A stretch of 64,000 nt of DNA from Vibrio barjaei (GTDB lineage: Bacteria; Pseudomonadota; Gammaproteobacteria; Enterobacterales; Vibrionaceae). The position numbers and the translations under genes were made by a program. The stretch's first letter is position 1. Each line of letters opens with the position of its first letter. The notes below the pieces were generated by a model. That model was not told the origin of the DNA. It searched no databases and saw only the letters and a program-made list of their open reading frames with translations. The stretch lies in the NCBI RefSeq assembly GCF_001639065.2, contig NZ_LQXO02000003.1, positions 1 through 64,000 of the forward strand, read 5' to 3'. Shown here one piece after another: positions 1 through 10,027 of this stretch.

Positions 1-61
1 TCGGTAGAGCAGAGGATTGAAAATCCTCGTGTCGGTGGTTCGATTCCGCCTCGAGGCACCA
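1..61 (+). tRNA. tRNA-Phe (GAA), 5' end cut by window edge
   Basis: The anticodon arm reads gaggattgaaaatcctc, with anticodon GAA in a seven-base loop. It is followed by a T arm (ggttcgattccgcc) and an encoded CCA at 59-61. The first 15 or so bases of the acceptor and D arm lie outside the window. It is probably co-transcribed with the tRNA-Asn 55 bases downstream; the spacer contains an 8-base inverted repeat (61-68 with 78-85) that may guide processing. Confidence 0.95.
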
Positions 62-116
62 TTATTTGGTGCTTAAGCAAATAATGGTCTTAATGACCAG
101 TGCTTACACAAATAAT

Positions 117-192
117 TCCCCCTTAGTTCAGTTGGTAGAACGGCGGACTGTTAATCCGTATGTCGCAGGTTCGAGTCCCGCAGGGGGAGCCA
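117..192 (+). tRNA. tRNA-Asn (GTT)
   Basis: This is a complete cloverleaf. The acceptor stem TCCCCCT (117-123) pairs with AGGGGGA (182-188), with discriminator G and encoded CCA at 190-192. The anticodon stem-loop ggactgttaatcc carries GTT. It is the last tRNA of the cluster and is followed at once by a terminator. Confidence 0.97.
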
Positions 193-198
193 CTTTAA

Positions 199-229
199 AA
201 AAGACCGCATCGAAAGATGCGGTCTTTTT
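199..229 (+). terminator. Rho-independent terminator of the tRNA cluster
   Basis: A GACCGCATC/GATGCGGTC stem closed by a GAAA loop and followed by a run of T. It lies 7 bases after the tRNA-Asn CCA. Confidence 0.93.
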
Positions 230-324
230 GCATTTATGGTCCTAAGCTTTGCAAGCTTGATGTCGCTGACCTAAGCAGCCCCGTCGTATGTCGCTACGAG
301 TGAATGTTCAGTGGAACCACTTAT

Positions 325-357
325 AAATAGGCCGTCTCGTAAGAGACGGCCTATTTT
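325..357. terminator. Second strong hairpin with T/A tracts on both sides
   Basis: AAATAGGCCGTCTC pairs with GAGACGGCCTATTT around a short loop, and tracts on both sides let it act in either direction. It sits about 100 bases after the tRNA terminator with no gene between, so it may back up that terminator or mark the end of a lost gene. Confidence 0.7.
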
Positions 358-401
358 GCATTTGATGTATCTTAGCATTACTACTTCAATCCTATCTGCA
401 T

Positions 402-431
402 AAAAAAGCCCCACCGATAAGGCGAGGCTCT
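402..431 (-). terminator. Terminator of the Na+/H+ antiporter gene
   Basis: Read on the minus strand, AGCCTCGCC pairs with GGTGGGGCT (two G-T pairs) around TTATC and is followed by a T6 tract. It lies 20 bases past the antiporter stop codon. Confidence 0.85.
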
Positions 432-451
432 TAGTAGATATTAAAGGTTCA

Positions 452-1774
452 CTACTCCTGATGGGCGCTAGTTTGCTCTTGAACCGCTTTCTTTGCCGCC
501 ATTTCCTTCTCTGCAAGCTTCGCTTTTTCAATCATAGGTGTAATGGTGGAGCCTTGAATAAGAATAGAGAAAACCACCACAGAGTAGGTCATAACAAGAA
601 TTATCTCTTTAACGTCGATAAGTTTGTCTTCGATAACCCAAATTCCCGATGGAATAGAGAGTGCCATTGCTAAAGCAAGACCGCCGCGTAGGCCTCCCCA
701 CGTTAAAATTCGAACTGACCAAGGGTTATAAGTGCGATAGCGTTTAAAGCCTACATAGGCCAGTGCGACACTTAAATAGCGTGCACCAAGAACCAGAGGA
801 ATAGAGAAGGCCATCAAAATCCAGTCTTCCTGATGGAATTGGAACAGCAGCATCGACATACCAATAAGTAAGAACAGTACGCCATTTAAAAACTCATCAA
901 CAAGCTCCCAGAAGTGGTCTAGGTGGTCTTCTGTTTCTTTTGAGAAGCCGATATAACGAGTCCAGTTACCGATCATAATGCCTGACACCACCATCGACAA
1001 TGGGCCTGATACATGAAGTACTTCGGCAAAAGCATAGCCAGCCGTTGGGATGCCTATGGTTAATAGTAGTTCCATAGAGTGGTCGTCGGTCGAGCTAATT
1101 AGGTAGTGAAATACTAAGCCTAAAACAAAGCCATATAAGATACCGCCCAGAGCCTCTTGTAAGAACAACATAGTCACGCTGCCGACAGTTGGTGTCTCAC
1201 TGCCAAAAGCGATTGTAAAGAGTGTGACGAAGATAACCAGACCGAAACCATCGTTAAACAATGACTCACCTTCCACCTGCGTTGAAACGCGTTCAGGGGC
1301 TTTGAGCTTTTTGACGATAGCTAATACCGCGATAGGGTCTGTTGGAGAGATAAGAGCACCAAACAGCAAGCAGTAAATGAGATCAAACTGAATGCCAATG
1401 ACACTACAAAATCCATACAACACAAAACCGATGAAGAAGGTCGAGAATAGTGTGGCACCGAGTGCGAGTACAGTGATTTCCCATTTCTGATCTTTTAAGT
1501 GAGGCAATTTAATACCCAAACCACCTGCAAAGAGCAAGAAACCAAGGATCCCTTGTAGAAGGAAGTCTTCAAAATCTATATCAGCTACGGTTTCTGTGGC
1601 AATCTCAGTAAGTTGAAACCAATCGTTTTGGCCAGCAATCAAGATGAGTAGCGACAGCATCATTGCACCAGCTGTGATGGCTATCGTAGTCTGCATTTTT
1701 CCTATTTTGCTGTTTACAAAGGCAATTAACATTGCCGCTGCCGACAAAAAACATAAAGTCTGATAAACGGACAT
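452..1774 (-). CDS. NhaP-type (CPA1 family) Na+/H+ antiporter
   Basis: This is a polytopic inner-membrane protein of 440 residues, predicted to exchange cytoplasmic Na+ (or K+) for protons. CPA1 hallmarks are visible: SPTDPIAV near residue 145 with the transport aspartate in an SPTDP motif, the EGESLFNDG stretch near residue 170, and about twelve hydrophobic helices. There is no long cytosolic C-terminal domain. ATG at 1774 is preferred over GTG at 1777 because AGGTGG is better spaced for it. The gene is monocistronic, with its own terminator at 402-431, and divergent from metH. The substrate ion cannot be read from the sequence. The role in salt and pH homeostasis is inferred from the family. 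Confidence 0.9.
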   Translation of the reverse strand: MSVYQTLCFLSAAAMLIAFVNSKIGKMQTTIAITAGAMMLSLLILIAGQNDWFQLTEIATETVADIDFEDFLLQGILGFLLFAGGLGIKLPHLKDQKWEITVLALGATLFSTFFIGFVLYGFCSVIGIQFDLIYCLLFGALISPTDPIAVLAIVKKLKAPERVSTQVEGESLFNDGFGLVIFVTLFTIAFGSETPTVGSVTMLFLQEALGGILYGFVLGLVFHYLISSTDDHSMELLLTIGIPTAGYAFAEVLHVSGPLSMVVSGIMIGNWTRYIGFSKETEDHLDHFWELVDEFLNGVLFLLIGMSMLLFQFHQEDWILMAFSIPLVLGARYLSVALAYVGFKRYRTYNPWSVRILTWGGLRGGLALAMALSIPSGIWVIEDKLIDVKEIILVMTYSVVVFSILIQGSTITPMIEKAKLAEKEMAAKKAVQEQTSAHQE

Positions 1775-2001
1775 CACTCCACCTAGTTTGTAAAAAAATG
1801 TTAATGGGATTTTGTGCTTCTCTTACAGGAATATCAATCACTATTTTTGAATTCATTCCTCTTGTTTATAGATTAGAGCTTAATGAGGTAACTTGCGGAT
1901 TTTTCTCATAACCGAAATGAAACTGGAGCCAGCGGGTTGAATACAGAAGCGCTTGTGTCGGTCCTTTTAGTTAGATAACGTGGAAGGCAATAAGACCAGA
2001 A

Positions 2002-2025
2002 AGATTTTTGGACGTCTAGATTTCT
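2002..2025 (+). promoter_or_regulatory. MetJ operator (tandem met boxes) upstream of metH
   Basis: Three adjacent 8-base units fit the met box AGACGTCT: agattttt (5/8), ggacgtct (7/8) and agatttct (6/8). MetJ binds such 8-base phased arrays with S-adenosylmethionine as corepressor. A TATGAT -10-like hexamer follows at 2034-2039, so a bound repressor would cover the promoter. The GTG start of metH is 49 bases downstream. Confidence 0.7.
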
Positions 2026-2074
2026 AAAAAATCTATGATACGATGACGGCATAAGCAAGGAATGAGGCAGTATC

Positions 2075-5000
2075 GTGGGAAGTAACGTAAGACAACAAAT
2101 AGAGAGTCAGCTAAGGCAACGAATTCTACTGATTGATGGTGGTATGGGTACCATGATTCAGGGCTATAAGCTTGAGGAAGAAGATTACCGAGGTGAGCGC
2201 TTTGCTGATTGGCCGAGTGATCTGAAGGGCAACAATGACCTTTTAGTATTGACTCAGCCAGCACTTATTAAAGAGATCCATAGCGCTTATCTGGAAGCCG
2301 GCGCGGACATCTTAGAGACTAATACCTTTAACGCTACCACGATAGCGATGGCCGACTATGATATGGAATCGCTCAGCGAGGAAATTAACTACCAAGCGGC
2401 AAAGCTGGCTCGTGAAGCTGCAGATGAGTGGACGACTAAAACGCCAGACCGACCTCGCTATGTTGCAGGTGTACTTGGCCCAACCAACAGAACTTGTTCA
2501 ATATCTCCCGATGTGAATGATCCTGGTTATCGCAATGTCTCGTTTGATGAATTGGTCGAAGCGTACTCAGAATCAACACATGCACTTATCAAAGGTGGTT
2601 CAGACCTCATCCTTATCGAAACTATCTTCGATACACTTAATGCGAAGGCGTGTGCTTTTGCCGTCGAATCTGTGTTCGAAGAGCTTGGCTATGAACTACC
2701 AGTGATGATTTCGGGCACAATTACCGATGCATCCGGACGAACTCTTTCAGGTCAAACAACAGAAGCTTTCTATAACGCGTTACGTCACGTAAGACCGCTT
2801 TCCTTTGGCTTAAACTGCGCTTTAGGCCCTGATGAGCTGAGACAATATGTTGAAGAAATGTCGCGTATTGGTGAGAGCTTTGTTTCTGCTCACCCTAATG
2901 CAGGTTTACCTAATGCCTTTGGTGAATATGACTTGTCGCCAGAAGATATGGCAGAGCACATTGGTGAGTGGGCGCGTAGTGGATTCTTAAACCTCGTTGG
3001 TGGTTGTTGTGGTACGACACCAGAGCATATTCGTCAAATGGCGAATGCCGTTGAAGGTGTCACTCCTCGTCCTCTACCAGAGCTACCTGTAGCTTGTCGA
3101 CTATCAGGGTTAGAGCCACTGACGATTGAGAAAGACTCTTTATTTATTAACGTTGGTGAACGTACTAACGTAACGGGCTCTGCACGATTCAAGCGCCTTA
3201 TCAAAGAAGAGCAATATGATGAAGCGTTAGAGGTTGCTCGTCAGCAAGTCGAAAATGGCGCGCAGATCATCGATATCAATATGGATGAAGGCATGCTTGA
3301 TGCCGAGGCGTGCATGGTTCGTTTTTTAAACCTGTGTGCTTCTGAGCCTGAAATCTCTAAAGTGCCAATCATGGTTGACTCATCAAAATGGGAAGTGATT
3401 GAGGCTGGCCTGAAGTGTATTCAAGGTAAAGGTATCGTTAACTCGATTTCCATGAAGGAAGGCAAAGAGAAATTTGTCGAGCAAGCGAAGCTTATCAGGC
3501 GCTATGGTGCGGCGGTTATCGTGATGGCGTTTGATGAAATTGGCCAAGCAGAGACACGTGAGCGTAAGCTAGAAATTTGTACCAATGCCTACAATATTCT
3601 TGTCGATGAGGTTGGTTTCCCACCTGAAGATATCATTTTTGACCCTAATATTTTCGCAGTGGCGACAGGTATAGAAGAGCACAATAACTACGCTGTGGAT
3701 TTCATTGAAGCCGTTGCTGATATTAAACGTGATCTGCCACATGCCATGATTTCTGGCGGTGTATCTAATGTCTCGTTCTCTTTCCGCGGTAACAACTATG
3801 TCCGCGAAGCCATTCATGCAGTGTTCCTTTATCACTGTTTTAAAAATGGTATGGACATGGGTATCGTAAATGCTGGTCAGCTTGAGATTTACGACAATGT
3901 GCCAGAGAAATTGCGTGAAGCGGTTGAAGATGTCGTACTTAACCGCCGTGATGATGGCACAGAAAGACTGCTTGATATTGCCGCTGAGTATGCCAATAAG
4001 GGAGTGGGCAAGGAGGAGGATGCAAGTGCACTTGAATGGCGCACTTGGCCGGTCTCAAAGCGTTTAGAGCATGCTTTGGTAAAAGGTATCACTGAGTTTA
4101 TTGTTGAAGATACCGAAGAGGCGCGTTTGAATGCGTCTAAACCTCTGGAAGTCATTGAAGGGCCATTAATGGATGGCATGAACGTGGTGGGTGACCTATT
4201 TGGTGAAGGCAAAATGTTCTTACCTCAGGTTGTAAAATCCGCTCGTGTTATGAAGCAGGCGGTTGCTCATCTAGAACCGTTTATTAATGCAGAAAAACAA
4301 GCAGGTTCTTCAAACGGTAAAATCTTACTTGCGACAGTGAAAGGTGATGTACACGATATTGGTAAGAACATCGTTGGTGTTGTACTGCAATGTAACAACT
4401 ACGAAATCATCGACCTTGGCGTTATGGTGCCTTGTGAAAAGATTCTTAAAGTCGCCAAAGAAGAGAATGTGGATATTGTCGGCCTGTCTGGACTGATTAC
4501 TCCGTCTCTTGATGAGATGGTCCATGTGGCGAAAGAGATGGAGCGTCAAGGCTTTACATTACCACTGTTGATAGGCGGTGCTACTACATCCAAAGCGCAC
4601 ACGGCAGTGAAGATCGAACAGAACTACAGCGAACCTGTCGTTTACGTGAATAACGCATCTCGTGCGGTTGGTGTTTGTACTTCACTGTTATCTGAAGAGC
4701 TTAAACCAGCCTTTATTGAAAAGCTTGATATCGATTATGAACGCGTGCGCGATCAGCACAACCGTAAAAAGCCTAGAACTAAACCGGTGACGCTTGAAGA
4801 AGCTAGAGCAAACAAAGTGGATATTGATTGGCAAAACTACACGCCACCTATTCCAGCGAAGCCGGGCGTACATGTATTCGAGGACTTTGAGGTCGCAACA
4901 CTAAGAAATTATATCGATTGGACACCTTTCTTTATGACTTGGTCGCTGGTGGGCAAGTATCCAGCGATACTAGAGCATGAAGAGGTTGGTGAAGAAGCGA

Positions 5001-5752
5001 AGCGATTGTTCCACGATGCAAATGAGTTGTTAGACCGAGTTGAACGTGAAGGCTTGCTAAAAGTGAGTGGCATGTGTGCCTTGTTCCCAGCGGCATCTGT
5101 CGGAGATGATATTGAAGTATACTCTGACGAAACTCGCACCCAAGTTCGCAAAGTACTGCATAACTTGCGTCAGCAAACTGAAAAGCCTAAAGGATTCAAT
5201 TACTGTCTTTCTGATTATGTAGCGCCAAAAGAAAGTGGCAAGCAAGATTGGATTGGTGCGTTTGCGGTAACTGGTGGTATTGGTGAGCGTGAACTGGCTG
5301 ACGAGTACAAAGCTCAAGGTGACGATTACAATGCGATCATGATCCAAGCGGTTGCCGATCGTTTAGCAGAAGCGTTTGCAGAATATATGCATGAGAAAGT
5401 TCGCAAAGAGATCTGGGGTTACTCAGCAGATGAAGCCCTGTCTAATGACGATCTGATTCGTGAAAAGTATCAAGGTATCCGTCCAGCCCCAGGTTATCCA
5501 GCCTGTCCAGAGCATACGGAAAAAGGTGCATTGTGGGAGCTACTCGAAGTTGAGCAAACTATCGGTATGTCACTGACTTCTAGCTATGCGATGTGGCCAG
5601 GTGCTTCTGTGTCCGGATGGTATTTCTCACACCCTGATTCTCGATACTTTGCAATTGCACAGATTCAACAAGATCAGGTAGACAGCTATGCTGATCGTAA
5701 AGGCTGGGATCAAACGGAAGCTGAGAAGTGGCTAGGGCCTAATATCAACTAG
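2075..5752 (+). CDS. metH: Cobalamin-dependent methionine synthase
   Basis: MetH transfers the methyl group of 5-methyltetrahydrofolate to homocysteine through B12, giving methionine and tetrahydrofolate in the cytosol. All four modules are present in 1225 residues (E. coli 1227). The homocysteine domain has zinc ligands C248, C311 and C312 ([10 protein letters not shown]). The pterin domain spans about 355-615 ([11 protein letters not shown]). The cobalamin domain contains [10 protein letters not shown], with H760 as the lower axial ligand. The C-terminal domain is the AdoMet reactivation domain. The start is GTG with a weak Shine-Dalgarno, chosen because the protein then aligns from its first residues. 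The gene is monocistronic, preceded by met boxes and followed by a strong terminator. Confidence 0.98.
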   Translation: MGSNVRQQIESQLRQRILLIDGGMGTMIQGYKLEEEDYRGERFADWPSDLKGNNDLLVLTQPALIKEIHSAYLEAGADILETNTFNATTIAMADYDMESLSEEINYQAAKLAREAADEWTTKTPDRPRYVAGVLGPTNRTCSISPDVNDPGYRNVSFDELVEAYSESTHALIKGGSDLILIETIFDTLNAKACAFAVESVFEELGYELPVMISGTITDASGRTLSGQTTEAFYNALRHVRPLSFGLNCALGPDELRQYVEEMSRIGESFVSAHPNAGLPNAFGEYDLSPEDMAEHIGEWARSGFLNLVGGCCGTTPEHIRQMANAVEGVTPRPLPELPVACRLSGLEPLTIEKDSLFINVGERTNVTGSARFKRLIKEEQYDEALEVARQQVENGAQIIDINMDEGMLDAEACMVRFLNLCASEPEISKVPIMVDSSKWEVIEAGLKCIQGKGIVNSISMKEGKEKFVEQAKLIRRYGAAVIVMAFDEIGQAETRERKLEICTNAYNILVDEVGFPPEDIIFDPNIFAVATGIEEHNNYAVDFIEAVADIKRDLPHAMISGGVSNVSFSFRGNNYVREAIHAVFLYHCFKNGMDMGIVNAGQLEIYDNVPEKLREAVEDVVLNRRDDGTERLLDIAAEYANKGVGKEEDASALEWRTWPVSKRLEHALVKGITEFIVEDTEEARLNASKPLEVIEGPLMDGMNVVGDLFGEGKMFLPQVVKSARVMKQAVAHLEPFINAEKQAGSSNGKILLATVKGDVHDIGKNIVGVVLQCNNYEIIDLGVMVPCEKILKVAKEENVDIVGLSGLITPSLDEMVHVAKEMERQGFTLPLLIGGATTSKAHTAVKIEQNYSEPVVYVNNASRAVGVCTSLLSEELKPAFIEKLDIDYERVRDQHNRKKPRTKPVTLEEARANKVDIDWQNYTPPIPAKPGVHVFEDFEVATLRNYIDWTPFFMTWSLVGKYPAILEHEEVGEEAKRLFHDANELLDRVEREGLLKVSGMCALFPAASVGDDIEVYSDETRTQVRKVLHNLRQQTEKPKGFNYCLSDYVAPKESGKQDWIGAFAVTGGIGERELADEYKAQGDDYNAIMIQAVADRLAEAFAEYMHEKVRKEIWGYSADEALSNDDLIREKYQGIRPAPGYPACPEHTEKGALWELLEVEQTIGMSLTSSYAMWPGASVSGWYFSHPDSRYFAIAQIQQDQVDSYADRKGWDQTEAEKWLGPNIN

Positions 5753-5775
5753 GTTGTTCCATATTGGAAATATAG

Positions 5776-5806
5776 AAAACGGCACCTTTTGGTGCCGTTT
5801 CTTTTA
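5776..5806. terminator. Bidirectional terminator between metH and corB
   Basis: AAACGGCACC pairs with GGTGCCGTTT around TTTT, with T-rich tails on both strands. It serves the convergent metH and corB genes. Confidence 0.93.
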
Positions 5807-5817
5807 ATACGGATTGG

Positions 5818-7086
5818 CTATTTCTTACTCTTTGGAAAAACTTTGACCATCTTGATACGATTCTCTTCGAGTTCAACAATTTCCATTTGATGATCGGCGA
5901 CCTGAACACTCAGGTGGCTTTCAGGAATATCTTCCAAATACTCCAGCATTAAGCCATTCAGTGTTCTAGGGCCATCTGTTGGCAGGTTCCATTTAAGGCC
6001 TTTATTAATGTCTCGGATGTTGGCGCTTCCTTCGATCAAGAAGCTTCCGTCCCCTTGCGGTGTAATTTCATCAGAGAGTGTTGGCGCCATTGAAGTTGTG
6101 AACTCACCAACAATTTCCTCGAGAATGTCTTCAAGGGTGACTAGGCCATTAATATCACCGTACTCATCAACGATCAGTCCGATACGTTCTTTATTACGTT
6201 GGAACTTCAGCATTTGCACGTTGAGTGGTGTTCCCTCAGGAATGAAGTAAACCTCATCAGCACTTCGGAGCAAGGTCTCTTTGGTGAACTCGTTTTTCTC
6301 CAACATTAAACGATAAGATTCACGCAGACGCAGCATCCCAACTACTTCATCAATCTGATCACGATACAGCACCACACGACCATGAGGTGAGTGGGTTAAC
6401 TGACGAACGATTGATTTCCAATCATCATTAATATTGATACCAGTAATCTCGTTACGAGGGATCATAATGTCATTTACGGTCACGTGTTCAAGATCGAGAA
6501 TAGAAATCAGCATATCTTGGTGACGTCGTGGGATCAGCGAGCCTGCTTCATTAACTACCGTTCTCAGCTCCTCAGAGCTTAAATGATCTTCATCATTGTG
6601 ATTAACGCGAATACCCAATAAGCGAATGAAGCCGTTAGTAATAAAGTTAACTAAAACGACCAGAGGAGACAGAACCTTCATCAGAATGGTCAGCAAGATA
6701 CTGCTCATAAAAGAGACGCGTTCTGGGTACAGTGCGGCGAGCGTTTTCGGAGTGACTTCGGCAAAGACCAAAATAACCAGAGTCAATGCGCCTGTGGCAA
6801 TGGCGACACCAATATCACCATAAAGACGCAAACCGATGACGGTGGCGATGGCTGAGGCGAGAATATTAACGAGGTTGTTACCGATGAGAATTAACCCAAT
6901 CAACCGATCTGGGCGATTGAGTAAGCGCTCGACGCGTTTTGCGCCTTTGTGGCCTGTCTTAGAAAGATGTTTAAGTCGATAGCGGTTCAGAGACATCATC
7001 CCTGTCTCTGAACCGGAAAAGTAGCCGGAAATTACAATTAGACCTGCCAGGATTGCAAACAAAATACCGGTCGAAATGTCGTCCAA
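5818..7086 (-). CDS. corB: CorB/YfjD-type CNNM family transporter (DUF21, CBS pair, CorC_HlyC)
   Basis: The 422-residue inner-membrane protein has an N-terminal DUF21 domain of about four helices (YFSGSETGMMSLNRYRLKHL near residue 22; GNNLVNILASA near 68). A CBS pair follows at about 205-335 (IMIPRNEITGI and VDEYGDINGLVTLEDILEEIVG). The C-terminal domain is CorC_HlyC. The family is implicated in Mg2+/Co2+ transport; the old hemolysin label is not supported. The start codon is TTG at 7086, and no in-frame ATG lies nearby. The start is supported because the residues after it match the E. coli YfjD N-terminus (EHIST there, DDIST here). The order corB-ypjD-ffh is the same as in E. coli. Confidence 0.9.
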   Translation of the reverse strand: MDDISTGILFAILAGLIVISGYFSGSETGMMSLNRYRLKHLSKTGHKGAKRVERLLNRPDRLIGLILIGNNLVNILASAIATVIGLRLYGDIGVAIATGALTLVILVFAEVTPKTLAALYPERVSFMSSILLTILMKVLSPLVVLVNFITNGFIRLLGIRVNHNDEDHLSSEELRTVVNEAGSLIPRRHQDMLISILDLEHVTVNDIMIPRNEITGININDDWKSIVRQLTHSPHGRVVLYRDQIDEVVGMLRLRESYRLMLEKNEFTKETLLRSADEVYFIPEGTPLNVQMLKFQRNKERIGLIVDEYGDINGLVTLEDILEEIVGEFTTSMAPTLSDEITPQGDGSFLIEGSANIRDINKGLKWNLPTDGPRTLNGLMLEYLEDIPESHLSVQVADHQMEIVELEENRIKMVKVFPKSKK

Positions 7087-7190
7087 AACTTCAAAATTCC
7101 TTTAGTTAATAGCTGGTTAATTAATGAACCATTTATACTGTGTTGTCAACGCGACATTCGTAGTGTGCTAAGTAGAGCATATCAAGCCAT

Positions 7191-7985
7191 TTAGCTTAGT
7201 ATGATTTCCCTAACGAATCGGCTACCGAAGTATGCCAGAGTCAGCAAGGTTGCGCCTGCAACAGCAAACCAAGTCACTTTTTTGCCGCGCCATCCTTTGC
7301 GGTAATGTCCCCAAAGCAATACTGAGTAGATAATCCAAGCCAAGAACGAAAGCACACCTTTGTGAGCCTTGCCTTGAGCAAACATATCTTGAACAAACAC
7401 AAAACCAGTAAGAAGCGTTGCGGTAAGCAGACCAGTGCCAATCAAAATGATCTTGAAAAGCTGTCTTTCAACCATCATTAAAGGTGGAAGATTAGGATTA
7501 ATGGTCAGTGCTTTCTTATTCTTAAGCTTATGGTCAAGCCACGCTAATTGAATTGCGTAAAGCGCACCAATGGAGAGCGTAGAATAGGAAAAAAGTGCTA
7601 ACGAAATATGAATCAGCAGTTTTGGATTATGCTCTAAGTGAGTGATAAACGCGGTTGGAACAAAAGCGGCGGCGGAGAGGTTAATGGCGGCAAAGCCGTA
7701 AACCACAGGCAACAAGAACCAAATTCGCGTTTTCAGCATGGCGATGCTCATAAATAGCGAAATAATGAAGCCAATTAATGAAGCGACATTCAAGATGCTG
7801 AGGTTTTGTCCACTGCCACTTAAGATGAGATCACTGAGTAGCCACGCATGGAAAGCTAGTGCTAAAACCGCACTGACGAGAACAGTTTTTGTACGGATCC
7901 CGACCTGATGAACCAAGCCTGGGATAATTGTAACGATGGCCAGCACATAAAGAATAGCGGCCGCAATTGCGATTAAACTGTCCAT
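7191..7985 (-). CDS. ypjD: YpjD-like inner-membrane protein, cytochrome c assembly (CcsA/HemX) family
   Basis: This is a 264-residue protein with about eight hydrophobic helices and the CcsA/HemX-like pattern of the cytochrome c assembly family. Tryptophans and histidines lie in the later loops (LAWLDHKLK; VLSFLAWIIYSVLLWGHYRKGWRGKKVTW). The start has a good AGGAAAA Shine-Dalgarno. It lies between ffh (divergent) and corB (downstream, same strand, 104 bases apart), as in E. coli. The family suggests a haem-handling role, but no specific function is established for YpjD and none is claimed here. Confidence 0.85.
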   Translation of the reverse strand: MDSLIAIAAAILYVLAIVTIIPGLVHQVGIRTKTVLVSAVLALAFHAWLLSDLILSGSGQNLSILNVASLIGFIISLFMSIAMLKTRIWFLLPVVYGFAAINLSAAAFVPTAFITHLEHNPKLLIHISLALFSYSTLSIGALYAIQLAWLDHKLKNKKALTINPNLPPLMMVERQLFKIILIGTGLLTATLLTGFVFVQDMFAQGKAHKGVLSFLAWIIYSVLLWGHYRKGWRGKKVTWFAVAGATLLTLAYFGSRFVREIILS

Positions 7986-8090
7986 TTTTCCTAAAAAATC
8001 GATTGCTTAGAGCTGGAATTATACCCTGCATCGTCTCAATGAGCCATCGCAGAAGTAAAAAGTATTGACTCGTATTTGATCTTGTTAGGT

Positions 8091-8119
8091 ATGACTCTCA
8101 CTGCTGGCTAAGGTATACT
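8091..8119 (+). promoter_or_regulatory. Candidate sigma70 promoter for ffh
   Basis: ATGACT (8091-8096) and TATACT (8114-8119) are separated by 17 bases and would give a 5' leader of about 30 bases before the ffh ATG. The -10 matches well and the -35 moderately. Confidence 0.4.
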
Positions 8120-8157
8120 CATTACAATTGATCGCAATTTACAGCGAAGAGAAAGAA

Positions 8158-9537
8158 ATGTTTGAGAATTTAACGGATCGTCTATCCAAAACGCTGAAGA
8201 ATATCAGCGGCAAAGGTCGTCTGACCGACGACAATATTAAAGATACTCTGCGCGAAGTTCGCATGGCGCTTCTAGAAGCCGACGTTGCTCTGCCAGTAGT
8301 TCGAGATTTCATCAAAGGCGTAAAAGAGCGTGCCGTTGGTGTTGAAGTTTCTAAATCCTTAACTCCGGGCCAAGAGTTCATCAAGATCGTTCAAGCTGAG
8401 CTTGAGTCGGTTATGGGTGAATCCAACGAAGCACTGGACCTAGCTGCGCAGCCGCCTGCGGTCATCTTAATGGCAGGTCTGCAAGGTGCGGGTAAAACGA
8501 CCAGTGTTGGTAAACTCTCTAAACTGCTGCATGAGCGTGACAAGAAGAAAGTTCTTGTGGTGTCTGCCGACGTTTATCGTCCAGCTGCGATCAAACAGCT
8601 AGAAACACTTGCTACCGATATTGGCGTTGACTTCTTCCCTTCATCTGCAGATCAAAAGCCAATTGATATCGCCAATGCAGCTATCGATCATGCGAAGAAA
8701 AAGTTTTATGACGTATTGATTGTCGATACCGCGGGTCGTTTAGCGGTTGACCATGAGATGATGGATGAGATTAAAGATCTCCATTCAGCAATCAACCCTG
8801 TCGAAACGCTGTTTGTTGTCGATGCGATGACAGGTCAGGATGCCGCGAACACAGCAAAAGCTTTTGGTGATGCGCTGCCGTTAACGGGTGTCATCTTAAC
8901 TAAAGTCGACGGTGATGCTCGTGGTGGTGCTGCGCTTTCTGTTCGTCATATTACCGGTAAACCCGTTAAGTTCTTGGGTGTGGGTGAAAAGACTGACGCA
9001 CTAGAACCTTTCCACCCAGATCGTGTTGCATCACGCATCTTGGGTATGGGTGATGTTCTTTCTCTTATCGAAGATCTACAGCGTAATGTTGATACCGATA
9101 AAGCAGAAAAAATGGCGAAGAAGTTCAAGGAGAAGAAAGGTTTCGACCTAGAAGATTTCCGTGAGCAACTTGGTCAGATGCAAAATATGGGCGGTATGAT
9201 GGGAATGATGGACAAGCTGCCTGGCATGTCTAACTTACCTGATAACGTTAAAGACAAAGTTGACGACAAGATGTTTAAGCAGATGGAAGCGATCATTAGC
9301 TCAATGACAATGAAAGAGCGTCAACGTCCTGAATTAATTAAAGGTTCTCGTAAAAAGCGTATCGCTGCGGGTTCTGGTACTCAAGTGCAAGATGTTAACC
9401 GTCTATTGAAGCAATTCACTCAGATGCAAAAAATGATGAAGAAGATGCAGAAAGGCGGTATGCGCGGAATGATGCGCAACATGCAAGGCATGATGGGTGG
9501 CATGGGTGGTGGTGGCTTCAATCCATTTGGTCGCTAG
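8158..9537 (+). CDS. ffh: Signal recognition particle GTPase Ffh
   Basis: Ffh binds 4.5S RNA and hydrophobic signal sequences emerging from the ribosome and targets them to FtsY and SecYEG. The 459-residue chain has the N domain, then the G domain with GLQGAGKTT (P-loop), DTAGR (G3) and TKVDGDARGG (G4). It ends in the methionine-rich M domain (MQNMGGMMGMMDKLPGM and a C-terminal run rich in M and G). An in-frame TTG ten codons upstream was rejected in favour of the ATG, which has a purine-rich Shine-Dalgarno and gives the family N-terminus MFENLTDRL. Confidence 0.98.
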   Translation: MFENLTDRLSKTLKNISGKGRLTDDNIKDTLREVRMALLEADVALPVVRDFIKGVKERAVGVEVSKSLTPGQEFIKIVQAELESVMGESNEALDLAAQPPAVILMAGLQGAGKTTSVGKLSKLLHERDKKKVLVVSADVYRPAAIKQLETLATDIGVDFFPSSADQKPIDIANAAIDHAKKKFYDVLIVDTAGRLAVDHEMMDEIKDLHSAINPVETLFVVDAMTGQDAANTAKAFGDALPLTGVILTKVDGDARGGAALSVRHITGKPVKFLGVGEKTDALEPFHPDRVASRILGMGDVLSLIEDLQRNVDTDKAEKMAKKFKEKKGFDLEDFREQLGQMQNMGGMMGMMDKLPGMSNLPDNVKDKVDDKMFKQMEAIISSMTMKERQRPELIKGSRKKRIAAGSGTQVQDVNRLLKQFTQMQKMMKKMQKGGMRGMMRNMQGMMGGMGGGGFNPFGR

Positions 9538-9637
9538 CCGTGGATTGGCTCAGGTTTCAGTCCCTTAAGTTTCAAACTGTTATCTGCGTCACACGAGAAA
9601 TGCCAGCCAAAAACTGGTGAAAAAATAGCTAAACCCC

Positions 9638-9665
9638 TTGCAATGCCTCGGAATAAGAGTAAAAT
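9638..9665 (+). promoter_or_regulatory. Candidate promoter of the rpsP operon inside the ffh terminator
   Basis: TTGCAA (9638-9643) and TAAAAT (9660-9665) are 16 bases apart. The start point would fall at about 9672 with a leader of about 85 bases. The hexamers overlap the left arm and loop of the terminator hairpin at 9645-9681. Confidence 0.45.
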
Positions 9666-9681
9666 TCCGGGGCTTTATTTT
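9645..9681 (+). terminator. Terminator after ffh
   Basis: GCCTCGGAAT pairs with ATTCCGGGGC (one G-T pair) around a nine-base loop and is followed by TTTATTTT. It lies about 110 bases past the ffh stop codon. Confidence 0.8.
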
Positions 9682-9758
9682 GGCACGAGACCTCAGGTTG
9701 CTCATTAGAGAAACACTTCTGAGGTCATTTTTATTATTGAGAAAGCAAAGAGGACGAT

Positions 9759-10007
9759 ATGGTAACCATTCGTTTGGCACGTCACGGCGCTAAGAAGCGT
9801 CCATTCTATCAAATCGTAGTAGCGGACAGCCGCAATGCAGCGACTGGCCGTTTCATCGAGAAAGTGGGTTTCTTTAACCCAACTGCTACTGGTCAAGAAG
9901 AAGGTCTACGTCTAGACCTAGAGCGCGTTAACCACTGGGTTGGTCAAGGCGCAACAGTTTCTGACCGTGTTGCTAAGCTAGTTAAAGACGCTCAAAAAGC
10001 GGCTTAA
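9759..10007 (+). CDS. rpsP: 30S ribosomal protein S16
   Basis: The 82-residue protein begins [20 protein letters not shown], the S16 signature, followed by the conserved [13 protein letters not shown]16 binds 16S rRNA early in 30S assembly. It is the first gene of the rpsP-rimM-trmD-rplS operon, the usual gammaproteobacterial order. A GAGGA-type Shine-Dalgarno precedes the ATG. Confidence 0.98.
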   Translation: MVTIRLARHGAKKRPFYQIVVADSRNAATGRFIEKVGFFNPTATGQEEGLRLDLERVNHWVGQGATVSDRVAKLVKDAQKAA

Positions 10008-10027
10008 TTATTAGTTTAGTTAGCAGT

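Noticed and set aside
3889..4212. 107-codon minus-strand frame inside metH
   Set aside because: Overlaps a conserved gene fully and shows no family features.
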